Source: Halobacteriovorax sp. HLS (GTDB lineage: Bacteria; Bdellovibrionota; Bacteriovoracia; Bacteriovoracales; Bacteriovoracaceae). From it: a stretch of DNA of 64,000 nucleotides. The position numbers and the translations under genes are program-made. Position 1 is the stretch's first letter. Each line of letters starts with the position of its first letter. The notes below the pieces were generated by a model. The model searched no databases and was not told the DNA's origin. It was given only the letters and a program-made list of their open reading frames with translations. Positions 9,565 through 18,434 of the stretch are shown here, piece by piece. The stretch lies in contig NZ_QOCL01000014.1 of assembly GCF_004006665.1 (NCBI RefSeq), positions 310,001 through 374,000 on the forward strand. The letters run 5' to 3'.

Positions 9565-9650
9565 TGGTGGCCCGGGCGAGACTTGAACTCGCACGCTTTT
9601 AACGGCGGCGGATTTTGAATCCGCTGTGTCTACCATTCCACCACCGGGCC
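9565..9650 (-). tRNA. tRNA-Leu (anticodon CAA)
   Basis: Complete 86-nt class II tRNA: acceptor GGCCCGG pairs with CCGGGCC, discriminator A, encoded CCA, long variable arm, T-arm GCGAG/CTCGC and anticodon loop TTCAAAA on stem GCGGA/TCCGC. It reads UUG leucine codons. Confidence 0.95.
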
Positions 9651-9663
9651 ACATTGAGATAAA

Positions 9664-9692
9664 ATATTAAAACCTCTCAGAAAGTTAGTCAA
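9664..9692 (-). promoter_or_regulatory. sigma-70-type promoter of tRNA-Leu
   Basis: On the minus strand TTGACT (9687-9692), a 17-base spacer and TAATAT (9664-9669) stand 13 bases before the mature 5' end of the tRNA. Confidence 0.7.
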
Positions 9693-9822
9693 TGTGTATA
9701 TATAGTGCCCTGCGGTGCTAGAGGTTGTTTTGTCAGTAAATATCAAGACAAGTTGAATTTATAAATCTTTAAATTTGGTATTAGCTTTAATAGAATAAGT
9801 CTAAATAGTTAAAGGAAGATTT

Positions 9823-10491
9823 ATGTTATTTTTACGAAAGAATGTGATGGCATTTACAGGTTTGTTCTTATGTATTTTTCTTGTCGTTCACTTAGCAGGG
9901 AATTTGATTTTACTCTTGCCCGCTGGCTTATCAAAAAACCTTTATAATATATATTCTCATACATTGGGAGAAAATATATTGATAAAGGTAGTTTCAATTA
10001 TTTTATACCTTTCAATAATTTTACATACTGTTTATGCTTTTTTAATAACGATGAAAAACAAAAACTCTCTTGGAGAAGTTGATTATTTTGTTAATCATAA
10101 ACAGGACAATAGTTCTTGGACTTCTCAGAATATGGGGCTTCTGGGAATGGTAATACTTGTTTTTATCGTTGTTCATATGGTCAACTTTTGGATGAGGGTG
10201 AAGTTAGGATTTGGCGAGGTCATACCACTTGATCAGAACGGATATAAAGATGTGTACCTTGTTGTTTCAGAATTATTTAGAAATCCTCTTTATGTGATCT
10301 TCTATAGTGTATTGATGATTCCGCTGGGCCTACATTTGAAGCATGGATTCTCTAGTGCGTTTAAAACACTTGGTGTTTATAAAAAATCATATATTCAAAG
10401 AATAAATATTATTTCGTTAATATTTTCTATCGTTACTTTTATAGGTTTTTCAGTAATTCCTATCGTTGTTTATTTAAGAGGGTTGTCATGA
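9823..10491 (+). CDS. sdhC: succinate dehydrogenase cytochrome b subunit
   Basis: Membrane anchor of complex II: 222 aa with five predicted membrane segments and well-placed His residues ([31 protein letters not shown]) for two b hemes. This is the single-polypeptide, diheme anchor type, so no separate sdhD is expected. It passes electrons from succinate oxidation to quinone. A purine-rich AAAGGAAG precedes the ATG. It overlaps sdhA by four bases, which fits translational coupling. Confidence 0.9.
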   Translation: MLFLRKNVMAFTGLFLCIFLVVHLAGNLILLLPAGLSKNLYNIYSHTLGENILIKVVSIILYLSIILHTVYAFLITMKNKNSLGEVDYFVNHKQDNSSWTSQNMGLLGMVILVFIVVHMVNFWMRVKLGFGEVIPLDQNGYKDVYLVVSELFRNPLYVIFYSVLMIPLGLHLKHGFSSAFKTLGVYKKSYIQRINIISLIFSIVTFIGFSVIPIVVYLRGLS

Positions 10492-12398
10492 AACTTGATG
10501 CAAAAATACCTAAGGGTGAATTGGAAAAGAAATGGTCTAATTATCAAGCGAACTGCAATCTTGTAAATACCGCCAATAAAAAGAAGTTCGATATAATCGT
10601 CGTCGGCTCTGGTCTTGCTGGTGCTGGCGCTGCTGCTACTCTTGCAGAATTAGGCTACAAAGTTAAATGCTTCTGTTATCAAGATTCTCCTCGAAGAGCT
10701 CATTCAGTTGCTGCTCAAGGGGGAATTAATGCGGCAAAGAATTATCAACATGATGGTGATAGTGTTTGGCGAATGTTCTATGATACTTTGAAGGGTGGTG
10801 ACTTTAGATCACGAGAAGCGAATGTTTATAGACTAGCCGAACTCTCTGCGCCTCTCATTGATCACTTTACTGCTCAAGGTGTTCCTTTTGCTAGAGAATA
10901 TGGTGGTGTTTTATCTAATAGAAGTTTTGGTGGAGTTCAAGTACAAAGGACTTTTTATGCCAGAGGGCAAACTGGACAACAATTACTTGTTGCTGCCTAT
11001 TCTCAGCTTTCTAAAATGGTGGCCAGTGGTGGTGTAACTATGTTTACACGTGAAGAAATGTTGGATCTCGTAACCATTGACGGTAAGGCAAGAGGTATTG
11101 TCACCCGAGACCTTGAAACTGGTGAAATTAAAAAGCATAGTGCTCACGCAGTTGTTTTGGCAACAGGCGGTTACTCTAGGGTTTTCAGATTATCTACTTT
11201 AGCAATTGGTTGCAATGGATCTGCAATATGGTCTGCTCATAAAAAGGGTGCTCTCTTTGCTGGCCCAAGTTTTACACAAATTCATCCAACAGCTCTACCG
11301 CAAACGAGTGAGAGTCAGTCAAAGCTTACTTTAATGTCAGAGTCACTTAGAAATGATGGCAGAATATGGGTTCCACTTAAGGCCAATGATTCTAGAAAGG
11401 CCGAAGATATACCTGAAGAAGAACGAGACTATTACTTAGAAAGAAGATATCCAAGCTTTGGGAATTTATGTCCGCGAGATATTGCTTCAAGAGCAGCGAA
11501 AGAAAGAATAGATAATGGGCACGGTGTAGGTGCTTTAAAGAATGCTGTTTACTTAGATTTTAAGCATGCTATAGCTAGACTTGGTGAAGATACTGTTAAG
11601 GATCGATATGGAAATCTTTTTAATATGTATGAAAAAATAACCGGTATTAATGCATACAAAGAACCAATGCTTATCTCTCCAGCCGCTCACTTCTCTATGG
11701 GAGGTCTTTGGGTCGATTACGAATTAATGACTACTGTTAATGGATTATATGCTATTGGAGAATGTAATTACTCTGATCATGGGGCGAATAGGCTTGGTGC
11801 AAACTCATTATTACAAGCAAGTATTGATGGATATTTCATACTTCCTAATACTATAAATAACTATCTTTCAACTGAATTAAATAAAGAAATTCCTGGAGTT
11901 GATCATAGTGAATTTTCTAAATCAGAGAAACTCGTTAAAGAAAAGATTGAACGATTGATGAATATTAACGGTCGTAAAACCGTTGATGAGTTTCACCGTG
12001 AACTTGGTGCGGTTATGTGGCAAGAGTGCGCAATGAGTAGAAATAAGTTAGGTCTTGAAAATGCGATAGAGAAGATTAAAGAAATTAAATCCTCTTTTTG
12101 GAATGAGGTGATAGTTACTGGAAGTGATAAGGAGCTAAACCCTGAACTGGAAAAAGCTCTTCGTTTGTCAGATTTCATAGAATTAGCTGAGCTAATGTGT
12201 TTGGATGCCCTTGAAAGAGATGAGTCTTGTGGTGCTCACTTTAGAGAGGAATTTCAAACAAAAGAGGGGGAGGCGTTAAGAGATGATGAAAAATATTCTT
12301 ATGTTTCTGCCTGGGAATATAATGAAGGCGACTATAAAGTTCATAAAGAAAAACTAGAGTTTGAATATATTAAACCTACTGTAAGGTCATATAAATGA
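10488..12398 (+). CDS. sdhA: succinate dehydrogenase flavoprotein subunit
   Basis: Catalytic subunit holding covalent FAD and the succinate/fumarate site. The dinucleotide-binding [10 protein letters not shown] is followed by [12 protein letters not shown], which includes the FAD-linking His. Later come the substrate-binding [11 protein letters not shown] region, [16 protein letters not shown] and the active-site segment [16 protein letters not shown]. Length 636 aa is normal for the non-classical (Bacillus/Bacteroidetes-like) type that pairs with a five-helix SdhC. It overlaps the genes on both sides by four bases. Confidence 0.95.
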   Translation: MKLDAKIPKGELEKKWSNYQANCNLVNTANKKKFDIIVVGSGLAGAGAAATLAELGYKVKCFCYQDSPRRAHSVAAQGGINAAKNYQHDGDSVWRMFYDTLKGGDFRSREANVYRLAELSAPLIDHFTAQGVPFAREYGGVLSNRSFGGVQVQRTFYARGQTGQQLLVAAYSQLSKMVASGGVTMFTREEMLDLVTIDGKARGIVTRDLETGEIKKHSAHAVVLATGGYSRVFRLSTLAIGCNGSAIWSAHKKGALFAGPSFTQIHPTALPQTSESQSKLTLMSESLRNDGRIWVPLKANDSRKAEDIPEEERDYYLERRYPSFGNLCPRDIASRAAKERIDNGHGVGALKNAVYLDFKHAIARLGEDTVKDRYGNLFNMYEKITGINAYKEPMLISPAAHFSMGGLWVDYELMTTVNGLYAIGECNYSDHGANRLGANSLLQASIDGYFILPNTINNYLSTELNKEIPGVDHSEFSKSEKLVKEKIERLMNINGRKTVDEFHRELGAVMWQECAMSRNKLGLENAIEKIKEIKSSFWNEVIVTGSDKELNPELEKALRLSDFIELAELMCLDALERDESCGAHFREEFQTKEGEALRDDEKYSYVSAWEYNEGDYKVHKEKLEFEYIKPTVRSYK

Positions 12399-13138
12399 AA
12401 GTATTTTTTAAAATTTGGAGACAACTTAATTCTGATACGAAAGGTCAGTTCCACGACTATGAAGTTGATAATATAAGCTCTGAAATGTCTTTTTTGGAAG
12501 CATTAGATACCCTTAATGAATCATTAGTAAAAAAGGGTGAATCTGTGATTGCTTTCGATCATGATTGTAGAGAAGGGATTTGCGGACAGTGTGGAGTTTT
12601 TATAAATGGTAGAGCACATGGTCCTAATGATAATACTACAACATGCCAGCTACATATGAGAAGTTTTTCACAAGGGGATACTATTGTTGTTGAACCTTGG
12701 CGAGCAAAAGCATTTAGAGTCGTGAAAGATCTTGTAGTTGATAGAAGTTCTTTTGATCGTATCATTCAAAGTGGCGGTTTTATGAGTACTAAAACTGGAA
12801 CTGCTCCTGAAGCAAACTCGATACTTATTGGTAAAGATGTTGCAGATTATTCGATGGACGCTGCTGCATGTATTGGATGTGGTGCATGTGTAGCAACTTG
12901 TAAAAACTCTTCCGCAGCGCTTTTTACATCAGCAAAGATTACTCACTTAAATTCTCTTCCTCAAGGAAGTCCTGAACAAAATGCTAGAGTGTTGGGCATG
13001 ACAAATCAAATGGAGCTAGAAGATTTTGGGCACTGTTCTTTTACAGGGGCATGTGAAATAGAGTGTCCCGAGCAGATTTCTATTTCTAATATTGCTAGAA
13101 TGAATCATGACCTACTAAAGGCAAACTTGTTAAAATGA
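12395..13138 (+). CDS. sdhB: succinate dehydrogenase iron-sulfur subunit
   Basis: Electron-transfer subunit of complex II, 247 aa. The [2Fe-2S] ligands are in [10 protein letters not shown] plus a later Cys (TTTCQLH). The second half has [11 protein letters not shown] and [12 protein letters not shown] for the [4Fe-4S] and [3Fe-4S] clusters. It couples SdhA to the heme anchor SdhC and closes the sdhCAB operon. Its 3' end converges on the DASS transporter gene, and a hairpin lies directly after the stop. Confidence 0.95.
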   Translation: MKVFFKIWRQLNSDTKGQFHDYEVDNISSEMSFLEALDTLNESLVKKGESVIAFDHDCREGICGQCGVFINGRAHGPNDNTTTCQLHMRSFSQGDTIVVEPWRAKAFRVVKDLVVDRSSFDRIIQSGGFMSTKTGTAPEANSILIGKDVADYSMDAAACIGCGACVATCKNSSAALFTSAKITHLNSLPQGSPEQNARVLGMTNQMELEDFGHCSFTGACEIECPEQISISNIARMNHDLLKANLLK

Positions 13139-13165
13139 AAAAAAAAGCAGGCCATTAGGCCTGCT
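13138..13165 (-). terminator. rho-independent terminator for the DASS transporter
   Basis: On the minus strand the 8-bp stem AGCAGGCC/GGCCTGCT with loop TAAT is followed by a run of eight T. On the plus strand it follows sdhB but lacks a T tract, so it serves mainly the transporter. Confidence 0.85.
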
Positions 13166-13170
13166 GAGAT

Positions 13171-14586
13171 TTAATAAAGACCTAGTATTTTCCACCAAGC
13201 TCCACCAATTATCATCCATATTAGTATATTGACAATGGACATGATGAAACCAACTTTCCACCAATCGCCAAGCTCTACAAAACCTGATCCAAATAATACC
13301 GGAGCGGGACCCATTCCATAATGAGTTAAGCAACCAAATAGGTTTGAGAAAAAACCTAAGGAAATTGCCATTAAAAACGGAGGAACACCAACAGCAATAC
13401 CAACGGCCATAAATACAGCGGCCATAGCTGTCACATGGGCCGTTGCAGATGCAAACATGTAGTGAGAATAGAAATAGATTCCAAGAAGTATCGGGTAAGC
13501 AACCATCCAAGACAGGCCAGTAACTTCTGCAGAAACAAACTGACTAAACCATGGAACAAAGCCTAGTTTATTTAAGAAATCGGCCATCATCACTAGTACA
13601 CCAAACCAAATCAGCGTATCCCAAGCACCTTTTTCAGATTTAATATCTTCCCATTTTAGTACTCCTGTAATTAAGAGAGCGGAAAGACCACCAAAAGCTG
13701 TTACTGTGGCATTTATACCTAGTGTTGTTCCTAATACCCAAAAGATAATAAGAAAGCAGAAGACGCCAATCATTATCCATTCTTGTTTAGAAATAGGTCC
13801 CATTTCAGTAAGTTTTTCCTGTGCAATTTTTTTGGCATTAGGAGTTTCTTTGATTTCTGGGGTGTAGAGTTTATAAATAATGAGAGGAACAACAAGTAAT
13901 GAAACAAGGCCTGGAACTAGTCCTGCTAGGGCCCAATTTCCCCATGTAATGGTTACTCCATTATCACCAGCAAATTTCTGAATAAGTGGGTTTGCAGCCA
14001 TTGAAGTAAGAAACATGGCAGAAGTTATAACATCAACTTGAAAACAACTCAGGGTTAAAAATTCTCCAATTTTCTTTCTAGAAGGCTCATTAGGTTTAGA
14101 GTCATAACTTAAAGATAAAGACTTCATAATAGGAAAAATAATTCCCCCCGCTCTCGCTGTGTTTGACGGAGTCGCAGGAGCGAGAACTAGGTCTGTAAGT
14201 GCCAGTCCATAAGACAAACCTAGCGTTTTCTTACCAAGTGTATAAACAAAGAAGTAAGCAATTCTATTACCAAGGCCTGTTTTGATAAATCCTCGTGCTA
14301 TAAAGAAAGCAATGACAATTAACCAGATCGTTCCATTTGAAAAGCCCGAAAGTGCCTCTCCTTTAATATTAAGTGTGTTTGTAAAAAGAGCTATCGCTAA
14401 AGATGCCATACACATTGAACCCATAGGCATAGCTTTAAGAATAATACCAAGAATGGTACTCGCAAATATTGCAAAGAGATGCCAAGCTCTAGGGTCGAGT
14501 TCTTTAGGAACAGGCATGAACCATATTATAGAACCAACGACGATCGTACCGATGAGTTTCGGTAAATTAACTTCTGATTTAGTCAT
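13171..14586 (-). CDS. DASS-family (SLC13/CitT-like) anion or dicarboxylate transporter
   Basis: A 471-residue membrane protein with about 12 hydrophobic segments and the family motif APATPSNTARAGGI, the first SNT-type substrate/sodium loop. A second loop occurs near SATAHVTAMAA. Members move di- or tricarboxylates such as malate, succinate, 2-oxoglutarate or citrate, either with sodium or in exchange. Its position convergent with sdhCAB supports a C4-dicarboxylate role (inference). The exact substrate cannot be told. A terminator follows the stop. Confidence 0.85.
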   Translation of the reverse strand: MTKSEVNLPKLIGTIVVGSIIWFMPVPKELDPRAWHLFAIFASTILGIILKAMPMGSMCMASLAIALFTNTLNIKGEALSGFSNGTIWLIVIAFFIARGFIKTGLGNRIAYFFVYTLGKKTLGLSYGLALTDLVLAPATPSNTARAGGIIFPIMKSLSLSYDSKPNEPSRKKIGEFLTLSCFQVDVITSAMFLTSMAANPLIQKFAGDNGVTITWGNWALAGLVPGLVSLLVVPLIIYKLYTPEIKETPNAKKIAQEKLTEMGPISKQEWIMIGVFCFLIIFWVLGTTLGINATVTAFGGLSALLITGVLKWEDIKSEKGAWDTLIWFGVLVMMADFLNKLGFVPWFSQFVSAEVTGLSWMVAYPILLGIYFYSHYMFASATAHVTAMAAVFMAVGIAVGVPPFLMAISLGFFSNLFGCLTHYGMGPAPVLFGSGFVELGDWWKVGFIMSIVNILIWMIIGGAWWKILGLY

Positions 14587-14659
14587 ATATAATCCTTTGT
14601 AGTTTTATTTATTTTAAGGTTCATAATATGACTTGGCCATAATTGGTGGACGTATTTGT

Positions 14660-15130
14660 TTAAATAAAGAGACTTTTTAAATACTCAAGTCCTTCAAAAT
14701 AGATAAAATATAGACAAACTCCAATAGAGGACTTTATTAAAGAGTTTCGATCTCCTATGAGAGATCTATTAGCGAGAAAGATTATAAGGCCTATTGATAT
14801 TAAAGAAAGAATTTCAAAAATGCGATAGGCTTCATTGTTCGTTATAAATCCTTTGTCTGACAAGACCAAGAGGATTACTGGTGCCGGAATAACTATAAAA
14901 ACGCCAAGAATTTGTCTTATCTGTCTTTTTGTACTTGAAAAATACTTTGAGTATATTTTTATAAGAAATATGGATAGACACGCGCCAACTACTGAAAAAA
15001 TAGCATCTTTTTCAGCAATCAAGTTTTTGTCCATAAGAATCATTATAGAAGTTACTGAGTAATTCGCATAAAGAAAATATTCAGTAAAAGGAGTGAGTTT
15101 AAATTTTCTTGGAAGATCACTTATGCCCAT
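14660..15130 (-). CDS. hypothetical integral membrane protein
   Basis: Not recognised. 156 aa with four to five hydrophobic helices and short charged loops, and no cytosolic domain. It starts seven bases after the epimerase-like gene ends, so it is probably the last gene of an acyltransferase-epimerase-membrane protein operon and may act on the same envelope lipid or glycolipid (inference). Confidence 0.55.
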   Translation of the reverse strand: MGISDLPRKFKLTPFTEYFLYANYSVTSIMILMDKNLIAEKDAIFSVVGACLSIFLIKIYSKYFSSTKRQIRQILGVFIVIPAPVILLVLSDKGFITNNEAYRIFEILSLISIGLIIFLANRSLIGDRNSLIKSSIGVCLYFIYFEGLEYLKSLFI

Positions 15131-15137
15131 CTACTAC

Positions 15138-16094
15138 TTACCTTAGTTTTAGTAACTCTAGTGACTCTCTTGTAGTAAAACGAAAGAGATCGTCTTTTAT
15201 ATGTTTCTTTATTTCAGAATTATCGATTATGCATGAGTATTTTAAATATTCCAAAAGATAATCCGGAAAACTCCAAAGTTTTTTTACAGCGATGGCCATT
15301 GGAGAAAGCGCAAATATAGGAAGACTAATAGAAGGAATTCCAATTTGCTTTTTAGCTTCTCTAATACTAATGACTTCGTCAGGGGCAATATTATAAATTC
15401 CTGTTGGGACGTCATTGATACATTTAAATAGAATATTTGCCATATCAAATTCATGTATAAATTGAAACATAGGGTTAAAGTCTATGCCAACTGGAGCATA
15501 TGGAGTTGTTAAGTATTGGCTCATTGAGTTCTTAATTTGTGGACCAATTATACTGCATGGTCTTAGAACGATTGTTTCTATTTGGTGTTGATTTTTCCAC
15601 ATCCAATTGGTTGCTAATTGATCCATTTCTGTTACATCTCTAAGCTCTGGATGCTTGATACTTGCTTTTAGAGGAGAGTCTTCTGATATAAATGTAGGAT
15701 TATCTGAAAGTGCACCATACACATGATAGGTGCTAAGGATAACCACTTTTTTCACTTCAAACTTTAGACATAATTCTAAAATTCTATTTGTACCCATTAT
15801 ATTAAGGTCAAGTCTTTGTGCAAGATTTGTCTTGTTAGACTGAGCATGGCTCATACGTGCTAGGTGGAAAACAGTGTCAAAGTTATTGTCTCTGAATAGT
15901 CTTTCAAAGTCTCCGCGTGTATATTTAATTTTTTCGTATCTTATATTTGCTTTTTTAGGAAGATGACTTAAATCCCTAGTATCAACGCCAATAATTTCAT
16001 ACTGATCAAGTTCTTTTGCAGTAAGACCACTAAGAATTCGAGCAAGTCCTCCTACGGCACCTATTATAAGAATTTTCTTTTTATTTTTTAACAT
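15138..16094 (-). CDS. NAD-dependent epimerase/dehydratase (extended SDR)
   Basis: 318 aa. The N-terminal Rossmann segment IIGAVGGLARILSGL is an atypical GxxGG form of the NAD(P) loop. Next come the D at the end of strand 2 (GVDTRD), VFHLARMSH, the catalytic-type STYHVYG with Tyr, and LRPCSIIGP. Such proteins modify nucleotide sugars or act as reductases. The YHVYG lacks the usual Lys three residues after Tyr, so catalysis needs checking. It overlaps the upstream acyltransferase by 14 bases, showing an operon. Confidence 0.75.
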   Translation of the reverse strand: MLKNKKKILIIGAVGGLARILSGLTAKELDQYEIIGVDTRDLSHLPKKANIRYEKIKYTRGDFERLFRDNNFDTVFHLARMSHAQSNKTNLAQRLDLNIMGTNRILELCLKFEVKKVVILSTYHVYGALSDNPTFISEDSPLKASIKHPELRDVTEMDQLATNWMWKNQHQIETIVLRPCSIIGPQIKNSMSQYLTTPYAPVGIDFNPMFQFIHEFDMANILFKCINDVPTGIYNIAPDEVISIREAKKQIGIPSISLPIFALSPMAIAVKKLWSFPDYLLEYLKYSCIIDNSEIKKHIKDDLFRFTTRESLELLKLR

Positions 16095-16932
16095 TGGCCC
16101 AAAATTCCCTTCTACTTTTTAGCCCTTCATTCACCATTGATTGAATTGTACTTTCTATTTCAAAGATATGTTGATTGATTTCCTTGTCAGGAGAATCAGC
16201 ATTGAGTCCCTTTGGTAATTCATATGGTTTTCCTATATATATATCTATAGGAGAGGGAAGAGGTAGATAATTAGCACTAATAGGTAAGGCCGGAAGACCC
16301 AGCATACGAGCAATGCTCTTTGCTTGGTAAACATATGGAAAAGTTTCTTCAGCACCTATTACTGCAACAGGGAGAATAGCACAGTTTGAACTCAGAGCGA
16401 TTCTAAAAAATCCTTTAGTAAAGCTTTGGACTTTATAATAGTCTGGAGTACTTTTAGAAACACCTCTAACTCCTTCAGGGAATACTAGAACTGATTGATT
16501 CTTTTCAAGGAGCTTTATACAATTTTGTCTGTCTCCTAAAACTGCTCCACCTTCTGCGGCCCAGGTTCCTACGAAAGGTAGTCCCGTGAAAAACCTTTCA
16601 ACCATGGCCCTTAAAATTCTAGGCGGGTCAACGTCCATAGCAAATGCTGTTGAAATGAGCATTCCATCTATAGCAATCTGTCCTGAGTGATTTGAAGTTA
16701 TTATATAAGGTTGGTCCTGTACATTTTCTTTGCCGAACACACGAACTTTAAAGTAGTCCTTGTAAAGAGGATAGATATACTCCATGCTCTTTCTAGCTTT
16801 GTGAAGATTTAAGCCCCATGGGTCTTCTGTCTTCCCATAAACTTTATATAGTTTAGAAAAAGCTTGATCAAATTTCTTTTGATCTTCTTTTGGAGAAATT
16901 ATGTGTAGTTTAGATAATAAGTCTTTAAGCAT
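16081..16932 (-). CDS. PlsC-like lysophospholipid acyltransferase
   Basis: 283 aa. Acyltransferase block I reads SNHSGQIAIDG, so His and Asp are six residues apart rather than the usual four; this variant occurs in a PlsC subfamily. Block III is VFPEGVRG, and a later Pro block (ILPVAVIGAEE) is present. It likely transfers an acyl chain onto a lyso-lipid at the inner membrane. It leads the operon with the epimerase and the small membrane protein. An inverted repeat lies in the divergent region upstream. Confidence 0.8.
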   Translation of the reverse strand: MLKDLLSKLHIISPKEDQKKFDQAFSKLYKVYGKTEDPWGLNLHKARKSMEYIYPLYKDYFKVRVFGKENVQDQPYIITSNHSGQIAIDGMLISTAFAMDVDPPRILRAMVERFFTGLPFVGTWAAEGGAVLGDRQNCIKLLEKNQSVLVFPEGVRGVSKSTPDYYKVQSFTKGFFRIALSSNCAILPVAVIGAEETFPYVYQAKSIARMLGLPALPISANYLPLPSPIDIYIGKPYELPKGLNADSPDKEINQHIFEIESTIQSMVNEGLKSRREFWANVKK

Positions 16933-17007
16933 ATGAAACTATTATAGAGGCATATTGATTATATAGGCAGAGGTTATTGTTTACCGACTCAAGTCTCAAT
17001 GGACAAT

Positions 17008-17059
17008 TTTTATCAATTAATGGAAGTATAATCTTGTCTTCCCATTAATATTGATAAAA
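17008..17059. repeat. long imperfect inverted repeat in divergent intergenic region
   Basis: Left arm 17008-17026 and right arm 17038-17059 are complementary over about 18 positions with small bulges (TTTATCAATTAATGG against CCATTAATATTGATAAA). The 11-base loop contains TATAATCTT, repeated at 17062-17070. The repeat lies between the acyltransferase start and the 97-aa gene, so it may be an operator or a transcript hairpin. Confidence 0.6.
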
Positions 17060-17096
17060 GTTATAATCTTCATGTAATTACTCATAGGAGCTAAGC

Positions 17097-17390
17097 ATGC
17101 AAAAACAACCTCAATGGAAAGATAAAATTAACGATATCGTTCAAACATGTCAGGAAGAGCTTAAGAAGACGACCGAAATTGGGAAAAAAATGTTAAGTGC
17201 TTCGAAGACAAACTCTGTCTTAAATGAGTCTTATGAAGAGTTGGGTCACCTTGCTTTTAAAGCGGTTGAAAAAGGGGAGCTTAAATGGGAACACATGAGG
17301 GTTCAAGAGCTCGTAAATACAATCAAGAAATGTGAAGCTGATCTAGAGACTATAGAGAATGACGTTTCTGAAATTAAAAAGAATAGCTAG
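17097..17390 (+). CDS. small helical hypothetical protein
   Basis: 97 aa, charged and almost entirely helix-forming, with no signal peptide or membrane segment. It has a good ribosome-binding site (AGGAG, seven bases before the ATG). It is not recognised; the composition resembles small coiled-coil proteins of 80-100 residues found next to ribosome-assembly genes in Deltaproteobacteria-like genomes, but no function can be given. It overlaps the 76-aa gene on the other strand by four bases at their ends. Confidence 0.6.
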   Translation: MQKQPQWKDKINDIVQTCQEELKKTTEIGKKMLSASKTNSVLNESYEELGHLAFKAVEKGELKWEHMRVQELVNTIKKCEADLETIENDVSEIKKNS

Positions 17391-17617
17391 AGTATTATCA
17401 TTCCATTAAATATTCTTAATAAATAAGTTATCGAACCAAGAATTATACTTGTGAGAAAAAGTAAAAGGGCCAAAGCTGCCCTTATGCGAATTGTGCCAAA
17501 ATTAAAGTCAAATCTATCTAGAAATGTAGGTCGTGAAAAGAATAAAAGAGTGGCGTTTAATATAAGAATATAATATATAAACGCACCCAGATAAACATTT
17601 GCAATTTCACTACCCAT
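17387..17617 (-). CDS. small hypothetical membrane protein
   Basis: 76 aa with two hydrophobic helices (about 8-27 and 48-72). It is not recognised. It overlaps the end of ysxC by eight bases and is probably translated from the same message. Confidence 0.5.
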   Translation of the reverse strand: MGSEIANVYLGAFIYYILILNATLLFFSRPTFLDRFDFNFGTIRIRAALALLLFLTSIILGSITYLLRIFNGMIIL

Positions 17618-18290
17618 CCATTGATTGTAGTAAACTTTCCTGTCTTAATAAATAGGATATAATTGCTTCTTCAACTTGAGATAGGCCATCCTTACTCTCT
17701 GCCGAAGTGAAGTACATTTGCTTTACCCACTTAAACTCTTTGGATAATACTGGTTTAAGCTTATTTAGTGCTGCTCTTTCTTTTTGTTTCTTCAGTTTGT
17801 CTATTTTATTAAAAAGAATAAAAGTTTCAAAACTAAACTCTTTTAAGAAAGAATGAAACTCTTGATCAGATTTTTGATTAGGGTGTCTTGCATCTTGAAT
17901 ATTAAGCATTAAAGTATGTAATGATATTTCACTAAAGAATGTGCCTATTAGCACTTCCCAGTTCTTAGACATTTCCTTGGAAACTTGAGCATGACCATAT
18001 CCTGGTAAATCGTAAAAGTAGAACTCAGGTAGAGACTCGTCTAACTTTCCATCATTATTCAAACGAAAAGAAAAAATATTAATTTCTCTGGTACGACCAG
18101 GTGTTTTTGAGGTTTTGGCCATTTTTTTGCCAAAGAGAGAGTTTATTGTAGATGACTTACCAACATTAGATCTTCCTACAAAACTAAGTCCAATGGCCTT
18201 TGGATTTTCTTTTAGCCAAGCATCTAGTTGCTCTGGATTGCTCATTCCAAATCTAAATTTACATGTATCTTTTGCTATTTCGTAGGCCAT
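17610..18290 (-). CDS. ysxC: ribosome biogenesis GTPase YsxC/EngB
   Basis: TRAFAC-class GTPase needed for assembly of the large ribosomal subunit. G1 is GRSNVGKSS, G2 is the Thr of KTPGRTREI, G3 is DLPGYG, G4 is NKIDK, and G5 (TSAESKDG) completes the set. Its 226 aa fit the family, which is usually 195-220. The protein is cytoplasmic. It is followed without a gap by a small membrane protein gene. Confidence 0.95.
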   Translation of the reverse strand: MAYEIAKDTCKFRFGMSNPEQLDAWLKENPKAIGLSFVGRSNVGKSSTINSLFGKKMAKTSKTPGRTREINIFSFRLNNDGKLDESLPEFYFYDLPGYGHAQVSKEMSKNWEVLIGTFFSEISLHTLMLNIQDARHPNQKSDQEFHSFLKEFSFETFILFNKIDKLKKQKERAALNKLKPVLSKEFKWVKQMYFTSAESKDGLSQVEEAIISYLLRQESLLQSMDG

Positions 18291-18434
18291 TATTCTTTCC
18301 TTGTACCTGTGGTCAAATTTCTATACCACTAAAATTTCTATATCGTCGAAATCACTTTATATAGTATGGCACTGATAATGAAAATGTCTGGACTGAAAAA
18401 AATACACATAAATACCTAAATTAAGGAGAAAAAA

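Noticed and set aside
8540-9650. integrated mobile element bounded by tRNA-Leu repeats
   Set aside because: No integrase, excisionase or phage gene is present between the repeats; only the repeat itself is claimed.
9454-9654. 66-codon frame beginning MWPGGGMVDTADSKSAAV on the minus strand
   Set aside because: It is the tRNA-Leu gene read as protein, a well-known annotation artefact.
13130-13510. 126-codon Trp/Cys-rich frame on the minus strand
   Set aside because: It is a frame-shifted shadow of the DASS transporter gene with implausible composition.
18340-18434. sigma-54 promoter before the sigma-54 activator (TATGGCACTG)
   Set aside because: A -24-like GG is present but the required -12 GC at the right distance is missing.
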